Assembly (NCBI GenBank): GCA_041071465.1
Contig: CP163498.1
Location: 4,358,001-4,422,000, forward strand
Direction of reading: 5' to 3'
Length of the DNA stretch: 64,000 nucleotides
DNA from: Pseudomonas putida
GTDB taxonomy: Bacteria; Pseudomonadota; Gammaproteobacteria; Pseudomonadales; Pseudomonadaceae
Made by a program: the position numbers and the translations under genes. This document shows, piece after piece, positions 1 to 9,703 of the stretch. The notes beneath the pieces were generated by a model, which worked only from the letters and a program-made list of their open reading frames with translations, did no database searches and had not been told where the DNA came from. Within the stretch, counting starts at the first letter, position 1; each line of letters starts with the position of its first letter.

Positions 1-869
1 GGTACGTGGTCGGCCGACTTGGCGAGCGCAGCGAACATCCTGTGCAGAAATGCCCCCAAGTGCTCTACTTCTTCAGGTGTAGCCCGTGCTGCACTGCCAC
101 GGTACAGCGAGACGTGGCAGATCGACTTGTCGCTGACCTCCTCGGGTAGCGGAACCAGGATATCGGTCGGCATCTCCGGTATTTCGAAGCTGAGCAAATG
201 GTCGAATCGATCGTCGCGCTCAGGCGTACGGTAGTAATCGAAGTACTGAGGCATGAAGCCATGTTCCCTGGCGGTGGTCAATGTGACGTCGATGATGAAA
301 CCCAGGCGTTGCAGACCCTCAAGCATGTAACGGATGCCTTCGTCGAGCACTTCGCGATAATTGCGGTTGCGCTCACCTTGAGCGTTGAAAATGTGCCCTT
401 CGACATCCCGCACATCAGCCAGCAAGTTGCGCAATACGTCACGCCGGCCTGCATAGAAATACTGCCAGGCGTGCTCCCAACGCACCTGTTCGAAGTCCAC
501 GGCAGGTTGAACGTGAGTGGGTAGCGCCGATTGTTTGGCCTGCAGCGCGTTGATCTGTTTCTTCAGTTCTTCAACCTGTGCTGTCAGTGCCCTTTCCTGG
601 GTCGACAGGCCTTCACGCATGCCCAGGCGCAGTGTGTCGATACGCGTCTGTCCGGAGACTGGGTATTTGAAGCGTGCCACTGCAGGGCGGTGGTCCCCCA
701 ACACATGTTCGCACCAGCGTGCGAAGGTCGCGTGCTCGCCATTCGCCTTGGGCAAGCGTTTGCTTAACTTGTTCAGTGTGCTGTCGTCGAATTCGCTGCA
801 ATCAAGCAAGACGTCGTAGCGTTTCAGGATGTTCAACTGAACCTGTTGAACGAGGGCGTCGCGATCCAT
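1..869 (-). CDS. Hypothetical protein, 3' end outside window
   Basis: An uninterrupted minus-strand frame runs from an ATG at 869 to the left edge, at least 289 codons, so the C-terminus is missing. The start has a GGAG about 7 bases upstream. The protein is soluble-looking, with no signal peptide or membrane segment. A short coiled coil lies near residues 97-122 (ALTAQVEELKKQINALQAKQ). After it comes an aromatic-rich stretch (WQYFYAGRRDVLRNLLADVRD) and a conserved-looking MPQYFDYYRTPERDDRFDHL segment. I do not recognise the family. Its codon use matches the neighbours, so it is a genuine gene. Confidence 0.75.
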   Translation of the reverse strand, partial: MDRDALVQQVQLNILKRYDVLLDCSEFDDSTLNKLSKRLPKANGEHATFARWCEHVLGDHRPAVARFKYPVSGQTRIDTLRLGMREGLSTQERALTAQVEELKKQINALQAKQSALPTHVQPAVDFEQVRWEHAWQYFYAGRRDVLRNLLADVRDVEGHIFNAQGERNRNYREVLDEGIRYMLEGLQRLGFIIDVTLTTAREHGFMPQYFDYYRTPERDDRFDHLLSFEIPEMPTDILVPLPEEVSDKSICHVSLYRGSAARATPEEVEHLGAFLHRMFAALAKSADHV

Positions 870-944
870 GCCTAGGGGCTCCGTGGCGGTAGAGAGGGCT
901 GCGCAGCACAGCACGGGCAGTTTACGTTGCCGGTAAATTGATGG

Positions 945-1952
945 CTACTGGCTATCGTGCTGTAGGTGTTCAGCTTGCACCGTTTCGGCGGGTGGCACGG
1001 CGGCCTGGGAACGCTGCAGCGTAGCGTTCTTGTTCGCCACGCCGAACGGCACATGCACCATCGGCAGATTCCCCGCTGGCGATTGCAAATGCGTGCGCTG
1101 GTCGTCGAAGAACACATGCGGTTTGAGGATCGACAGCACCCTGGGTTTCTCCATCCCACCCAGAAAGAAGCACTCATCTGGCGACACGCCCCAATCCTTC
1201 AAGGTGGTCACCACCCGCTCATGGGAAGGTGCATTGCGCGCCGTGACGATGGCAATGCGCAAAATTCGCTTGTACGTCGGGTCCTCGGCCAGCTTGCGAT
1301 CTTCAAGCATGCGTATCAGCGAAAGCTTGCGGTACAGGTCCGCCAACGGCCCAGGCGAATGCGGGGTGCCCTTGTGCACGCGCTCATGTTCCTGAAAGTC
1401 GTCCAGGTTGTCGTTGCGCTTGTACACGCTCTCGGCCTCGTCGTCGGCGATCACGCCATCGAAGTCGAAGGCCACTCGCAGCTCTGTGTCGATTTCATCG
1501 TCGTAGATGCGTGTAGGCAGCACGCGCCCGGCCGGGTAGTTGGCGTCGATGGCTTTTTGCACGTCTTCCTCATTGGCACTGAGGAACAGCGAGGCATTGA
1601 ATGCCGGGATGTATTCGTAAGGCGAGCGGCCCGACATGAACGCCGCGCGGGTGATGTCCAGCTGATAATGGTTGATCGAGCGAAACACCCGCAGGCCGGT
1701 TTCGGGCGAGTTGCGCGAGAGCAGTACCACCTCCACTGGCAATTGCTCGGGGAAGGCTTGATTGATGCTCAGGAAGCGGCGAATGAAAGGGAACGCCACA
1801 CCTCGGGGAAACGGCTCGTCCAGGTTTTGCTCCTGGTGTTGGCGATAGGCCTCGACACCTTCGGACTTGTAGATGTCGTCCGAGACAGTGAGGTCGAACA
1901 GCGCACTCGAGGCAACGCCGATGACCAGTTTTTCTTCAATAGGGTAGGGCAT
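945..1952 (-). CDS. 5'-nucleotidase (PF06189 family)
   Basis: A 335-residue cytoplasmic protein of the 5'-nucleotidase family related to eukaryotic cN-I, which hydrolyses nucleoside monophosphates. Visible features are the N-terminal LVIGVASSALFDL, VVLLSRNSPETGLRVF, and the HAD-like FDFDGVIADDEAE around residue 160, whose first Asp is the expected nucleophile. Later come AIVTARNAP and a C-terminal PHVFFDDQ acidic motif. I chose the ATG at 1952 because AGGAG lies six bases upstream; an in-frame start 42 bases earlier has no such site. The length is normal. It appears to be a single-gene unit. Confidence 0.85.
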   Translation of the reverse strand: MPYPIEEKLVIGVASSALFDLTVSDDIYKSEGVEAYRQHQEQNLDEPFPRGVAFPFIRRFLSINQAFPEQLPVEVVLLSRNSPETGLRVFRSINHYQLDITRAAFMSGRSPYEYIPAFNASLFLSANEEDVQKAIDANYPAGRVLPTRIYDDEIDTELRVAFDFDGVIADDEAESVYKRNDNLDDFQEHERVHKGTPHSPGPLADLYRKLSLIRMLEDRKLAEDPTYKRILRIAIVTARNAPSHERVVTTLKDWGVSPDECFFLGGMEKPRVLSILKPHVFFDDQRTHLQSPAGNLPMVHVPFGVANKNATLQRSQAAVPPAETVQAEHLQHDSQ

Positions 1953-2010
1953 GAGTTGCTCCTGCAAGTGGCCTGAAAGCGAGTGTACGCGCACGCTGCG
2001 TCGAAAGCCC

Positions 2011-2256
2011 TCAGGCCTCCGGCGCCAGCCCGAGCAGTACTTGAATCTGGTGTTGCAGCTGGCTCACATGTTCGCGCTCCGTGCGCAGAGCCGCGTGCAG
2101 CGTGCTGTTCTCCTGCCTGTGGATACGTGCGGTGTGTTCCAGTTCACGGTCGCTTTGCAGCAGGCTCCATATCTCGCCTTGGCGGACAAGTTGGAGACAC
2201 ACCAGCAGCAGAGTAATGCCGCAGACACCCAGCAGGGCGATTTCGATTGCTTCCAT
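2011..2256 (-). CDS. Small membrane-anchored coiled-coil protein
   Basis: An 81-residue protein starting MEAIEIALLGVC. A single hydrophobic segment at residues 3-22 is followed by a charged, heptad-like tail (residues 30-75), suggesting an inner-membrane anchor with a short cytoplasmic coiled coil. The start at 2256 has GAGG eight bases upstream, better than the two upstream in-frame starts at 2310 and 2280. No family recognised. It lies 58 bases upstream of the nucleotidase start on the same strand, so they may share a transcript. Confidence 0.55.
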   Translation of the reverse strand: MEAIEIALLGVCGITLLLVCLQLVRQGEIWSLLQSDRELEHTARIHRQENSTLHAALRTEREHVSQLQHQIQVLLGLAPEA

Positions 2257-2639
2257 GTAACGTTCCTCGGGAGTGGTCATCAGCTGGTAAGCAAAAAGAT
2301 ATGTCGCCAATAATTACATGTCGATAGTGATGACTTATACAGGTAAGAGAATGGTGCAGGTTCAGCGGGACTCGCCCTGGCGCGTCATGACGCAGCGGCA
2401 GGCAATTTGATATCACTCAGTGCAAGCGATGCCACGGTGGACAAGGCTTTGCCAGCATTGAGGGTGCCGTGAGCAGACGGTGCACGCCTTCACCAAGATG
2501 TGACTGGCTACTTTACATATCTGGCTTGGTCAGCCTTGTCAGATACCTGGCCAATTTCTCAATTCCATAACTCATCAGTGGATCCGGTGATGCCATTTTG
2601 ATAGCTTCCCCCGCTTTATCGCAGTATCCGGATAGATTG
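2257..2639. other. Intergenic region, 383 bases
   Basis: Divergent promoter region between the small membrane protein (minus) and the coiled-coil protein (plus). It is somewhat AT-richer than the flanking genes. I see no RNA gene, strong palindrome or repeat in it; the frames that cross it are short and lack ribosome sites. Confidence 0.5.
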
Positions 2640-3125
2640 ATGAACCAGCCACACGAACACAGCACTCTGACGCCTTCCAGCGAGGCGGATGTGGACAGGG
2701 TGATCGAGAACACTATTGAGGCAGACGCTTTGACCCGGCAGGCCACCGAGCAAGGCGCGTTGCTGGCCAGTATCGAGGTGCTGAACAAGAAGCTGGTGGC
2801 AAGTACCCTGGCCCGGGTGCAGAAGGAAGGGGCGATTCGCAAGAGCCTTGAGCAGCATCAGCAGCAACTGGCAGCCAGCAACCTGGCCCGGGAAGGCCTG
2901 TCCACCACAATGACCACGGCGTTGAAGAAGCTCGCACTGGCAACCAGCGCTCAGGCAGACCGTGTGGACAGCGTGGAGTCACGGCTAGCAAGCCTGGCTG
3001 AGCGTCAATGTGAATGCGAACAGCAGTCAGCACCCGGTTGGCCAGCGTATCTGGAACGGCACGCCGTGTCGTTGCTGGCCTTGGCCGTGGCGGTCTTTAC
3101 GCTGGGGCTGCACCTGCTCGGTTAA
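2640..3125 (+). CDS. Coiled-coil protein with C-terminal membrane anchor
   Basis: A 161-residue protein starting MNQPHEHSTLTPSSEADVDR. Residues about 20-130 are Gln/Ala/Leu/Lys-rich and heptad-like. The last about 20 residues (HAVSLLALAVAVFTLGLHLLG) form one hydrophobic helix that ends two residues before the stop, a tail-anchored arrangement. A TTG at 2598 is an alternative start, but the ATG at 2640 has an upstream GGATAG and a more natural N-terminus. No family recognised; a scaffold or sensor role is possible but unsupported. Confidence 0.6.
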   Translation: MNQPHEHSTLTPSSEADVDRVIENTIEADALTRQATEQGALLASIEVLNKKLVASTLARVQKEGAIRKSLEQHQQQLAASNLAREGLSTTMTTALKKLALATSAQADRVDSVESRLASLAERQCECEQQSAPGWPAYLERHAVSLLALAVAVFTLGLHLLG

Positions 3126-3174
3126 CGCGGACCGGCATCGCGCAGGGTGGCTTGGCCCTGGCGTTCTATTGCCG

Positions 3175-3666
3175 TCAGATCAGGATGTAGTCGCTGCGTA
3201 CCACCAGCGGCTCATGCGGCCCTTCGACCAGGTGCACAAACTGCCCGTCCACCTGATCGATCGCCAGGCAGTCATCGACATCGAGCAGGGCATCGGTGTG
3301 CGGCTTCAGCCAATGCGCTTGCATCCGCTGCTTGCCCAGGGCCTTGGCTGCAGCCTTGTTGTGGGCGGCAACCAGCAGGAAGCGGTGCGCCTCGCCGAAC
3401 ACATCGCGTTCATACCCGCCGAGGTTGATGAAATACAGGCGCAGAGCGCCGCGTGCGGGTGAGCCCGGGCGCAGTTCAATGCGCTGGCCGTCTACGCCGT
3501 GCACTTCCAACCACGAATCGATGTGCAAGCCTTGCGGGCTACCGAACCACGCCTTGCGCAGCTGCGGGTAGGCCTGTTCGAAGGTATCGGCCTGGGCGAA
3601 TACCACGTCGTGGACTTCAATCTTGGCGCCGGGGTGGCGGCCTCCGAGCATGACGACGTAAAGCAT
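3175..3666 (-). CDS. DUF1543 domain-containing protein
   Basis: A 163-residue soluble protein. The opening MLYVVMLGGRHPGAKIEVHD is the DUF1543 (PF07566) signature, and a repeated half-domain follows (FINLGGYERDVFGEAHRFLLV). Members are small proteins of unknown function. The length is normal. It is convergent with the coiled-coil gene at 2640-3125 and shares its direction with the LysR gene upstream, 37 bases from that gene's stop, so co-transcription is possible. Confidence 0.8.
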   Translation of the reverse strand: MLYVVMLGGRHPGAKIEVHDVVFAQADTFEQAYPQLRKAWFGSPQGLHIDSWLEVHGVDGQRIELRPGSPARGALRLYFINLGGYERDVFGEAHRFLLVAAHNKAAAKALGKQRMQAHWLKPHTDALLDVDDCLAIDQVDGQFVHLVEGPHEPLVVRSDYILI

Positions 3667-3703
3667 GGGCGATCCTTTGCAGGGTTGATGTAAGCGTGCG
3701 GCA

Positions 3704-4594
3704 TTAGGACAGGTGCTGTATCAGAAAGTCCACAAAAACCCGCACTCGCGCGGGCATCGCCGGGCCACCGACGAACACTGCATGGATCGGCTCGCGGTCG
3801 TCAGGGTTGTATGCCTCGAGCAACGGCACCAGCCGCCCACTGGCCAGGTCATCGACCACGGTGAAGGTGCCGATTCGCGCGATGCCGGCACCCAGCCTGG
3901 CCAGTTGCGCCAAGGCTTCACCGCTGCTGCATTCGATATTTCCCGCCACCCTCAACGAGAACGTTTGCCCGTCGCGACGAAACGGCCAGTCGGGGGCGGC
4001 GCGGCGGAAGTTGAAGCGCAGGCAGTTGTGCCGGGCCAGGTCTTCAGGCTCAAGCGGGGTGCCGCAGCGTTGCAGGTAGTCAGGTGAGGCAACTACCACC
4101 TGGCCGGTTTCGCCAATGGTACGGGCGCTCAACGAGCTGTCCGGAAGGTGCCCGAAACGCAGCGCCACGTCGGCCTGGCCGCCGAGAATGTCGGCTACCT
4201 CGTCGCTGAGGGTCAGGTCGACCAGCACCTGCGGGTAGCGCGCGCTGAAGGCTGCCAGTAGCGGCACGACGGTCAGCCGGGCATGGCCCAGCGCAGCGCT
4301 GACCCGCAAGCGCCCGCGTGGCACGCCCTGGTCTGTGATGGCCTCTTCGACTTCGAGCATGTCTGCCAGCACCCGCCGCGCGCCGCGCAAGTACGCCTCA
4401 CCCTCGGGGGTGAGGGTGATCGCCCGGGTGGTGCGCAGCAGCAGGCGAGTGCCCAGGCGCTGTTCGGTGCGGGCGAGGATGCGGCTGACCGCGGAAGGCG
4501 TCAGGTTCAGTGCCCGCGCGGCAGCCGATAGGCTGCCCTCGTGCGCCACCCTGGCAAAAACCTCCATCTCTCCAGATCTGCCACTGAAGTCCAT
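3704..4594 (-). CDS. LysR-family transcriptional regulator
   Basis: A 296-residue regulator. The N-terminal winged helix-turn-helix (residues 5-65: VFARVAHEGSLSAAARALNL, TPSAVSRILARTEQRLGTRL) is followed by the periplasmic-binding-like effector domain. The ATG at 4594 is preferred because GAGG lies six bases upstream; an upstream in-frame start adds ten residues without one. It is divergent from the MFS gene at 4689, with 94 bases between, which suggests it controls that exporter. The effector is unknown. Confidence 0.9.
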   Translation of the reverse strand: MDFSGRSGEMEVFARVAHEGSLSAAARALNLTPSAVSRILARTEQRLGTRLLLRTTRAITLTPEGEAYLRGARRVLADMLEVEEAITDQGVPRGRLRVSAALGHARLTVVPLLAAFSARYPQVLVDLTLSDEVADILGGQADVALRFGHLPDSSLSARTIGETGQVVVASPDYLQRCGTPLEPEDLARHNCLRFNFRRAAPDWPFRRDGQTFSLRVAGNIECSSGEALAQLARLGAGIARIGTFTVVDDLASGRLVPLLEAYNPDDREPIHAVFVGGPAMPARVRVFVDFLIQHLS

Positions 4595-4688
4595 TTGTGC
4601 CTCACAAGCAAAGGTGGTTCGCAAAAAAGCAGTCTAGTGCGACTTTGAAACAGATCGTAGCATTCGCGGCATAGATAAGGAGCTTGCC

Positions 4689-5863
4689 ATGCGTATCAAT
4701 CCACCTCTCGTCGCACTCGCCATCGGTGCCTTTGGCATCGGTGTCACGGAGTTCGCCCCCATGGGCATGTTGCCCAGTATCGCCACCGACCTTGGTGTTT
4801 CCATTCCTGCTGCCGGGCTGCTGGTCAGTGCCTATGCCATTGGCGTGCTGATCGGCGCGCCTTTGATGACCCTGGCCACGGTGAAGATCCCACGGCGTTA
4901 CCTGTTGATCGGGCTGATGGCCATTTTCACCCTGGGTAATTTGATGTCGGCCCTGGCCAGTGACTACGCCAGCTTGCTGGTGGCCCGCGTGGTCACCTCG
5001 CTCAACCACGGTGCTTTCTTCGGCATCGGCTCGATCGTCGCGGCCAGCGTGGTGCCGCCCGAGAAGCGCGCTGGGGCCGTGGCAGCCATGTTCATGGGCT
5101 TGACCCTGGCCACCATCGGCGGAGTGCCGTTGGCGACCTGGTTTGGTGAAATGCTGGGCTGGCGCACGGCGTTCTGGGTATAGCCGGGCTTGGCCTGGTG
5201 GCGATGACCACGCTCTGGTACGCGCTGCCCAATGTGGCCGCGCCCAAGGGGGATGGGGCCCTGGCCGAAATCCGCGTGCTAGGCCGTGGGCCGGTGCTGG
5301 CGGCGTTGTTGCTGACCGTGGTGGGTTCCAGTGCGATGTTCACGGTGTTCACCTACATTGCGCCGATCCTGCAAAGCGAAGCGGCGGCGTCCACCACCTT
5401 CGTGACGGCCATGCTGGTGTTGTTCGGTGTCGGCCTGACCCTGGGCAACGTGTGGGGCGGCAAGGCGGCGGATCGCTCGATCGATCGCACGTTGATCCTG
5501 TCGTTGGCCGTTTTGATTGCCGTGTTGCTGGTGTTCCCGCTGGTGCTGGACTGGCCGCTGCCGACGGCTCTGGCGATCCTGGTCTGGGGAGCAGCGAGCT
5601 TTGCTTTGGTTCCACCCCTGCAGATGCGGGTGATGGAAGCGGCCGAAGATGCGCCCAACCTGGCATCGGCAGTCAACATTGGCGCGTTCAACCTGGGTAA
5701 CGCGATTGGCGCGGCACTGGGTGGCGCGGTGATCAATGCGGGGCTGGGTTACCCGGCGATTTCCCTGGCGGGCGCGGCGATGGCGGCGTTGGGGTTGGTG
5801 ATGGTGCTGCTGTTTGCCTGGCGTGGGCGAGTAGTGGCTGCAGCGGGGCAGGTGGCGCTGTAG
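4689..5863 (+). pseudogene. MFS efflux transporter (AraJ/NepI-like), frameshifted
   Basis: The frame from ATG 4689 stops at 5183, and a frame -1 away carries on to 5863. Joined, they give one MFS transporter of about 391 residues: the first part ends GEMLGWRTAFWV and the second resumes with GLGLVAMTTLWYALP. One base is missing near 5180. The N-terminal part has the family pattern GVTEFAPMGMLPSIA and the loop PRRYLLIGL. The protein would be an inner-membrane drug/sugar/nucleoside-type exporter with about 12 helices. It is divergent from a LysR gene. Both halves keep normal coding character, so the break may be a sequencing error rather than decay. Confidence 0.8.
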
Positions 5864-5885
5864 CACGCTGAGTTCGCGCCCCTAC

Positions 5886-5973
5886 CGCGACACAAGGTCG
5901 CTTCCACAAGTGCAGCGCAAGCTCCAGGTGCTGCGCGGTCTCTGTGGGAGCGGCCTTGTGTCGCGATGGGCTG
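5886..5973. repeat. REP-type inverted repeat pair
   Basis: Two inverted copies of a GC-rich unit: a degenerate CGCGACACAAGGTCGCTTCC (5887-5906) and a full one with GGAGCGGCCTTGTGTCGCGA from 5946. The same unit recurs at 33386-33465 and, degenerate, at 38574. It sits between two convergent genes (MFS and GST), the usual place for Pseudomonas REP elements. Confidence 0.75.
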
Positions 5974-6034
5974 CAAAGCAGCTACCGCCCCTGTACACAC
6001 CCACCCCGCCCGCCGATAAAAGTCGTTGTTGGCG

Positions 6035-6658
6035 TTACGGCGTACCATTGCGGCCATGCAGGTGATAGGCCGGGCGCTCGCTCAGGCGTTCGTAGTAGTC
6101 GCGCACTGCCGGCAAGTGCGGGTGCTCGAATGGCGTTTCGAACCAGCGATTGACCGACAGGCCGATAGGGATGTCGGCCAGAGTGAACTGGTTGCCGGCC
6201 ACATAGGCACCGGTGCCGGCCAGCTGACGGTCGAGGATGTGCATGTAACGCGACCACTCCGCGCAACCGGCCGCAAGCGCCTGTGGGTCTTGGTGGGCGG
6301 GTGAATGCCTGACCAGCGACATGAACGCGTAGCTCCACGAACGGTTCAGGTCCGAGGCCTGCCAGTCGATCCACTGGTCGATCCGGGCCCGCGCCTGCGC
6401 TTCGCTTGGATAGAACGCGGTGGCGCCGTAGCGGTTGGCCAGGTAGCGGATGATGCTGTTGGACTCCCACAGCGTAAAGTCGCCATCCTGGATCACCGGG
6501 ACCATGGCATTGGGGTTCAGTGCCAGGAACTCGGCGTTGTCGGTGGGCTGAAAGCCTGACCCCCAATCCTCACGCTCGAACGCGACCTCGAACTCGGCAC
6601 AGGCCCACAAAACTTTCCGCACGTTGATGGAAGAGGCTCTGCCCAGTATCCGTAGCAT
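6035..6658 (-). CDS. Glutathione S-transferase family protein
   Basis: A 207-residue cytosolic GST. The thioredoxin-like N-terminal domain ([20 protein letters not shown]) has Ser-Ser in the catalytic region, followed by [20 protein letters not shown], which binds the glutathione gamma-glutamyl group. The helical C-terminal domain ends near [17 protein letters not shown] 6658 has AAGGA upstream and matches the family start; the open frame upstream to 6934 is not used. The substrate is unknown. It is a single-gene unit facing the REP pair. Confidence 0.88.
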   Translation of the reverse strand: MLRILGRASSINVRKVLWACAEFEVAFEREDWGSGFQPTDNAEFLALNPNAMVPVIQDGDFTLWESNSIIRYLANRYGATAFYPSEAQARARIDQWIDWQASDLNRSWSYAFMSLVRHSPAHQDPQALAAGCAEWSRYMHILDRQLAGTGAYVAGNQFTLADIPIGLSVNRWFETPFEHPHLPAVRDYYERLSERPAYHLHGRNGTP

Positions 6659-6933
6659 GGTGTTCGTCCTTGTGTAGGGGAGGTTGATCGTCCGCCACTG
6701 CCGTGCAGTGGTCAAGGGGCCGAACAGCGACGGAACCGCCCTTCGTAATGTTCTTGTAGTCCATTTCCGAAAGTAACCCTTTTCACCCCCTTGGCTATTG
6801 TGGAGGTAGCCGGAGCACCCTAGTCTCCGCACGCCCGCAACCCACCAAGCCCGGTCAGGCTTGCCTGGGGGGCGTGAAGTTGGCACCCTTGGGCGGTTTT
6901 GAACGTCTGTAACACGACAGAAGGAAGTATGCA

Positions 6934-7656
6934 TTGAGCTGGGACAAGGTGGGGAAGCTTCTCGTCGCCGTGCTGATTGGCCTGATGGTCCTGTTGGCCG
7001 CCTACGCGTTGCTCAGGGGCAACCCGCGCTTGGAGGCGTCACTGACCTATGCCTACCTCACTTACCCCAGCCAGTTCAGCGAGCGTATCAGCAAGGCCAG
7101 CGAACAGCTCAAGTACGAACAATTGCAGGGGCGCATCAACAACATCGAACAGGGCGAACTGAGCCATGACCAGGTCGAGCGGCTGATCGAAATGGCTCAG
7201 GCACCGTATGCCCAACTGTTCGCCAAGCCGTTCGAAGCCGGGCTGGTCGACCACCGCACCGGCTTGCTCATCGAGCTGCGCAACAGTGGTGACGCGCAGG
7301 TACGCCAGGTGAAAATCCGCCTGCCAGCCAAGGGCCTGGTGCAGGTGCGCGATGCTGCCGGCAACGACACGCTGCTGGAAACCGCAACCGCCCAGGTGGA
7401 GATCCCGGCCATAGAGCCAGGCGGTACGTGCAAGGTGTGGGTGTATTTCGACGCAGACTATTCACAGATCCGCCAGGGCGGGGTCAGCATCAGCCACGCC
7501 AACGGTGCCGCCAATGTGCAGGTGTACCACGAGGTCATCGGCTTCCCGGCCTTGGTGGCCCGCTACAGCCGCGAGCTGATGGTGTTGCTGGGAGCGCTGG
7601 CGGCCACCGTGCTGGGGTTGGGCTACGCCTGCCTGGCACGACGTACTACGCGGTAA
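6934..7656 (+). CDS. Membrane protein with N- and C-terminal helices, unknown
   Basis: A 240-residue protein with TTG as start codon, supported by AGGA eight bases upstream; the only nearby ATG (6930) hits a stop at once. A hydrophobic helix spans residues 9-28 and another residues 212-233. Between them lie a helical stretch (40-90, [20 protein letters not shown]) and a beta-rich domain ([35 protein letters not shown]). This looks like an inner-membrane protein with a periplasmic Ig-like domain. No family recognised. Confidence 0.6.
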   Translation: MSWDKVGKLLVAVLIGLMVLLAAYALLRGNPRLEASLTYAYLTYPSQFSERISKASEQLKYEQLQGRINNIEQGELSHDQVERLIEMAQAPYAQLFAKPFEAGLVDHRTGLLIELRNSGDAQVRQVKIRLPAKGLVQVRDAAGNDTLLETATAQVEIPAIEPGGTCKVWVYFDADYSQIRQGGVSISHANGAANVQVYHEVIGFPALVARYSRELMVLLGALAATVLGLGYACLARRTTR

Positions 7657-7782
7657 GCGCCTGCAGAAAAATGCGGGCATGCGTGTGCTGCAATCAAAGG
7701 TTATTTGCTGCAAACGCAACGCTGCCCCATTGACCACCCTTTATAGTGCTCGGCATTACAAGAGCCATGCCGAGCCTGCCTG

Positions 7783-8703
7783 ATGATCCCTTCCCTGGAC
7801 TCCATTTTTTCTCGCCTGCGCCTACGCCAGTTGCGTCTGTTGATCGAGCTGGACCGTTGCGGTTCGCTGCACAAGGCGGCCGAAGCCATGGCCATCTCCC
7901 AGCCCGGTGCCACAAAGGCCTTGCGCGAGGTGGAAGAAGTGCTGGGCGTACCGTTGTTCCAGCGCTTGCCTAGTGGTTTGGTGGCCAACGATGTGGGCCG
8001 TTGCGTGGTGCGCTATGCGCGGCTGATTCACAGCGACCTGGGGCATTTGCGCGAAGAAGTGCTGGGCATCGTACAAGGCCAGGGTGGGCGGCTGGCGGTG
8101 GGCTGCATCATGGGCGCTATGCCGGCGCTGGTCAGCGCCTTGGGGCGCTTGCGCCGCAAACAGCCACAGTTGGCCGTGGAGATCGCCGAGAACACCAGCG
8201 CCAATCTGCTCGCTCAGCTGGATGAGGGGCGGCTCGACCTGGCCATCTGTCGACCGGGCCTGGGCCGTAACGCTGCGGAATATGCCTTTGTCGAACTGGC
8301 TCATGAGCCACTGGCGGTGGTCGCGCACCCACAGCACCCACTGGCTGGGGCGATGGCTCTGGAGATCGGCGAGCTGAGCCAGTACCGTTGGGTTGTCTAC
8401 CCGGCCAACATGCCCATGCGCCAGGCGCTGGAGCGCGAGTTGAGCGAGGCCGGAGTGCAAGTGCCACGCTATCCGCTGGAAACCTTCTCCACCTTCGCCA
8501 CCTTCATGCTGCTGGAAGATGATCCGAGCCTGGTGGCGGTCATCCCGAGTGCAGTGGCGGCCTTCGCCGAACAGCGTGGGTTGCTGGTGTCGCTGGCGGT
8601 GCAGCTGCGGGCGTTGAGCGAGCCGTTCGGCATCGTGCACCGGGTAGCGGCGCCATTGTCGCCAGCGGCGCGGTTGCTGGTAGAGGAGTTGGTAGCTGGT
8701 TGA
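7783..8703 (+). CDS. LysR-family transcriptional regulator
   Basis: A 306-residue regulator. The HTH at residues 12-70 (LRQLRLLIELDRCGSLHKAA, ISQPGATKALREVEEVLGVP) precedes an effector domain starting LAVGCIMGAMPALVSALGRL. It lies upstream of and in the same direction as the SDR gene at 8877, with convergent cyclase beyond, and may control either. The effector cannot be read from the sequence. Confidence 0.9.
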   Translation: MIPSLDSIFSRLRLRQLRLLIELDRCGSLHKAAEAMAISQPGATKALREVEEVLGVPLFQRLPSGLVANDVGRCVVRYARLIHSDLGHLREEVLGIVQGQGGRLAVGCIMGAMPALVSALGRLRRKQPQLAVEIAENTSANLLAQLDEGRLDLAICRPGLGRNAAEYAFVELAHEPLAVVAHPQHPLAGAMALEIGELSQYRWVVYPANMPMRQALERELSEAGVQVPRYPLETFSTFATFMLLEDDPSLVAVIPSAVAAFAEQRGLLVSLAVQLRALSEPFGIVHRVAAPLSPAARLLVEELVAG

Positions 8704-8876
8704 CGCGCCACAGTGCCTATCCACCCCCGACCCGTTGTTGCAGCGCTGGTGGGGATAAGCAATGGTTATTGGTAGATCAGCTCTTTTCATTATCGGTGGC
8801 CGTGACCGGCGTTCTAGATTGTACCGGCACGGCCTGCCTGCAACCCTGTAACTGCATTACATCTAGGAGCAACCCA

Positions 8877-9652
8877 ATGGATCTAGGTATTACCGGCCGC
8901 TGGGCCATCGTCTGCGCGGCCAGCCAGGGCCTGGGCAAAGGCTGCGCCGAGGCGCTTGGCAAAGAGGGCGTCAACCTGGTCATCAATGCCCGTACCGACG
9001 CCACCTTGCAGCAGACCGCCAATGAGTTGCGCGCGGCTAATCCGGGCATCGAGGTGCGTACCGTAGCCGGTGATGTAGCCGATGCCGAGGTACGTCAGGC
9101 GCTGCTGGCGGCCTGCCCGCAGGTCGATATTCTGGTCAACAACGCCGGTGGCCCGCCACCGGGGACTTCCGTGACTGGGGGCGTGAAGACTGGCTGAAGG
9201 CGTTGGACGCCAACATGCTCACCCCCATCGAGCTGATCAAAGCGGTGGTCGATGGCATGGCCGAGCGGGGGTTCGGCCGGGTGGTGAATATCACTTCAGG
9301 CGCAGTGAAGGCACCGATCGACATACTGGGCCTGTCCAATGGCGCCCGCAGTGGCCTGACCGGCTTCATCGCCGGACTGGCCCGGCAGCAGCGCCTGGCG
9401 GGCAGCAACGTGACGCTGAACAACCTGCTGCCCGGGGCGTTCGACACGGCGCGTCTGCAAAAGACGTTGAAGGCGGCAGGCGGTGATGTGCAAGCCACTG
9501 CCCAGGCGCGGCGCAAGGCCATTCCGGCGGCACGCTTTGGTGATGCCGGGGAGTTCGGTGCTTATTGCGCGTTTCTGTGCAGCGCGCAGGCCGGATACAT
9601 CACCGGGCAGAACCTGCTGATTGATGGCGGGGCGTATCCGGGTACGTTCTGA
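8877..9652 (+). pseudogene. SDR oxidoreductase, frameshifted, atypical active site
   Basis: Start ATG 8877 has AGGAG eight bases upstream. The frame encodes MDLGITGRWAIVCAASQGLG with the TGxxxGxG-type nucleotide site, then VDILVNNAGGPPPG. It shifts at the GGGG run at 9161-9164, where one G appears to be missing. The continuation (EDWLKALDANMLTPIELIKA) finishes the fold with GQNLLIDGGAYPGTF, about 258 residues in total. The usual YxxxK catalytic pair is replaced by SNGAR (ITSGAVKAPIDILGLSNGAR), a known divergent SDR type, so catalysis may differ. A hairpin follows the stop. Confidence 0.8.
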
Positions 9653-9656
9653 AAGC

Positions 9657-9677
9657 TGGGGCTGTAAAGCAGCCCCA
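9657..9677. terminator. Bidirectional terminator hairpin
   Basis: Perfect 8-bp stem TGGGGCTG / CAGCCCCA with a TAAAG loop, directly after the SDR stop and 27 bases before the convergent cyclase stop. Confidence 0.65.
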
Positions 9678-9703
9678 ATATTCAGATTGAATCAGCCCGG
9701 TGA

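Noticed and set aside
6659..6933. Upstream extension of the GST frame to 6934
   Set aside because: The extension is basic and unlike GSTs; ATG 6658 has a good ribosome site and the family start.
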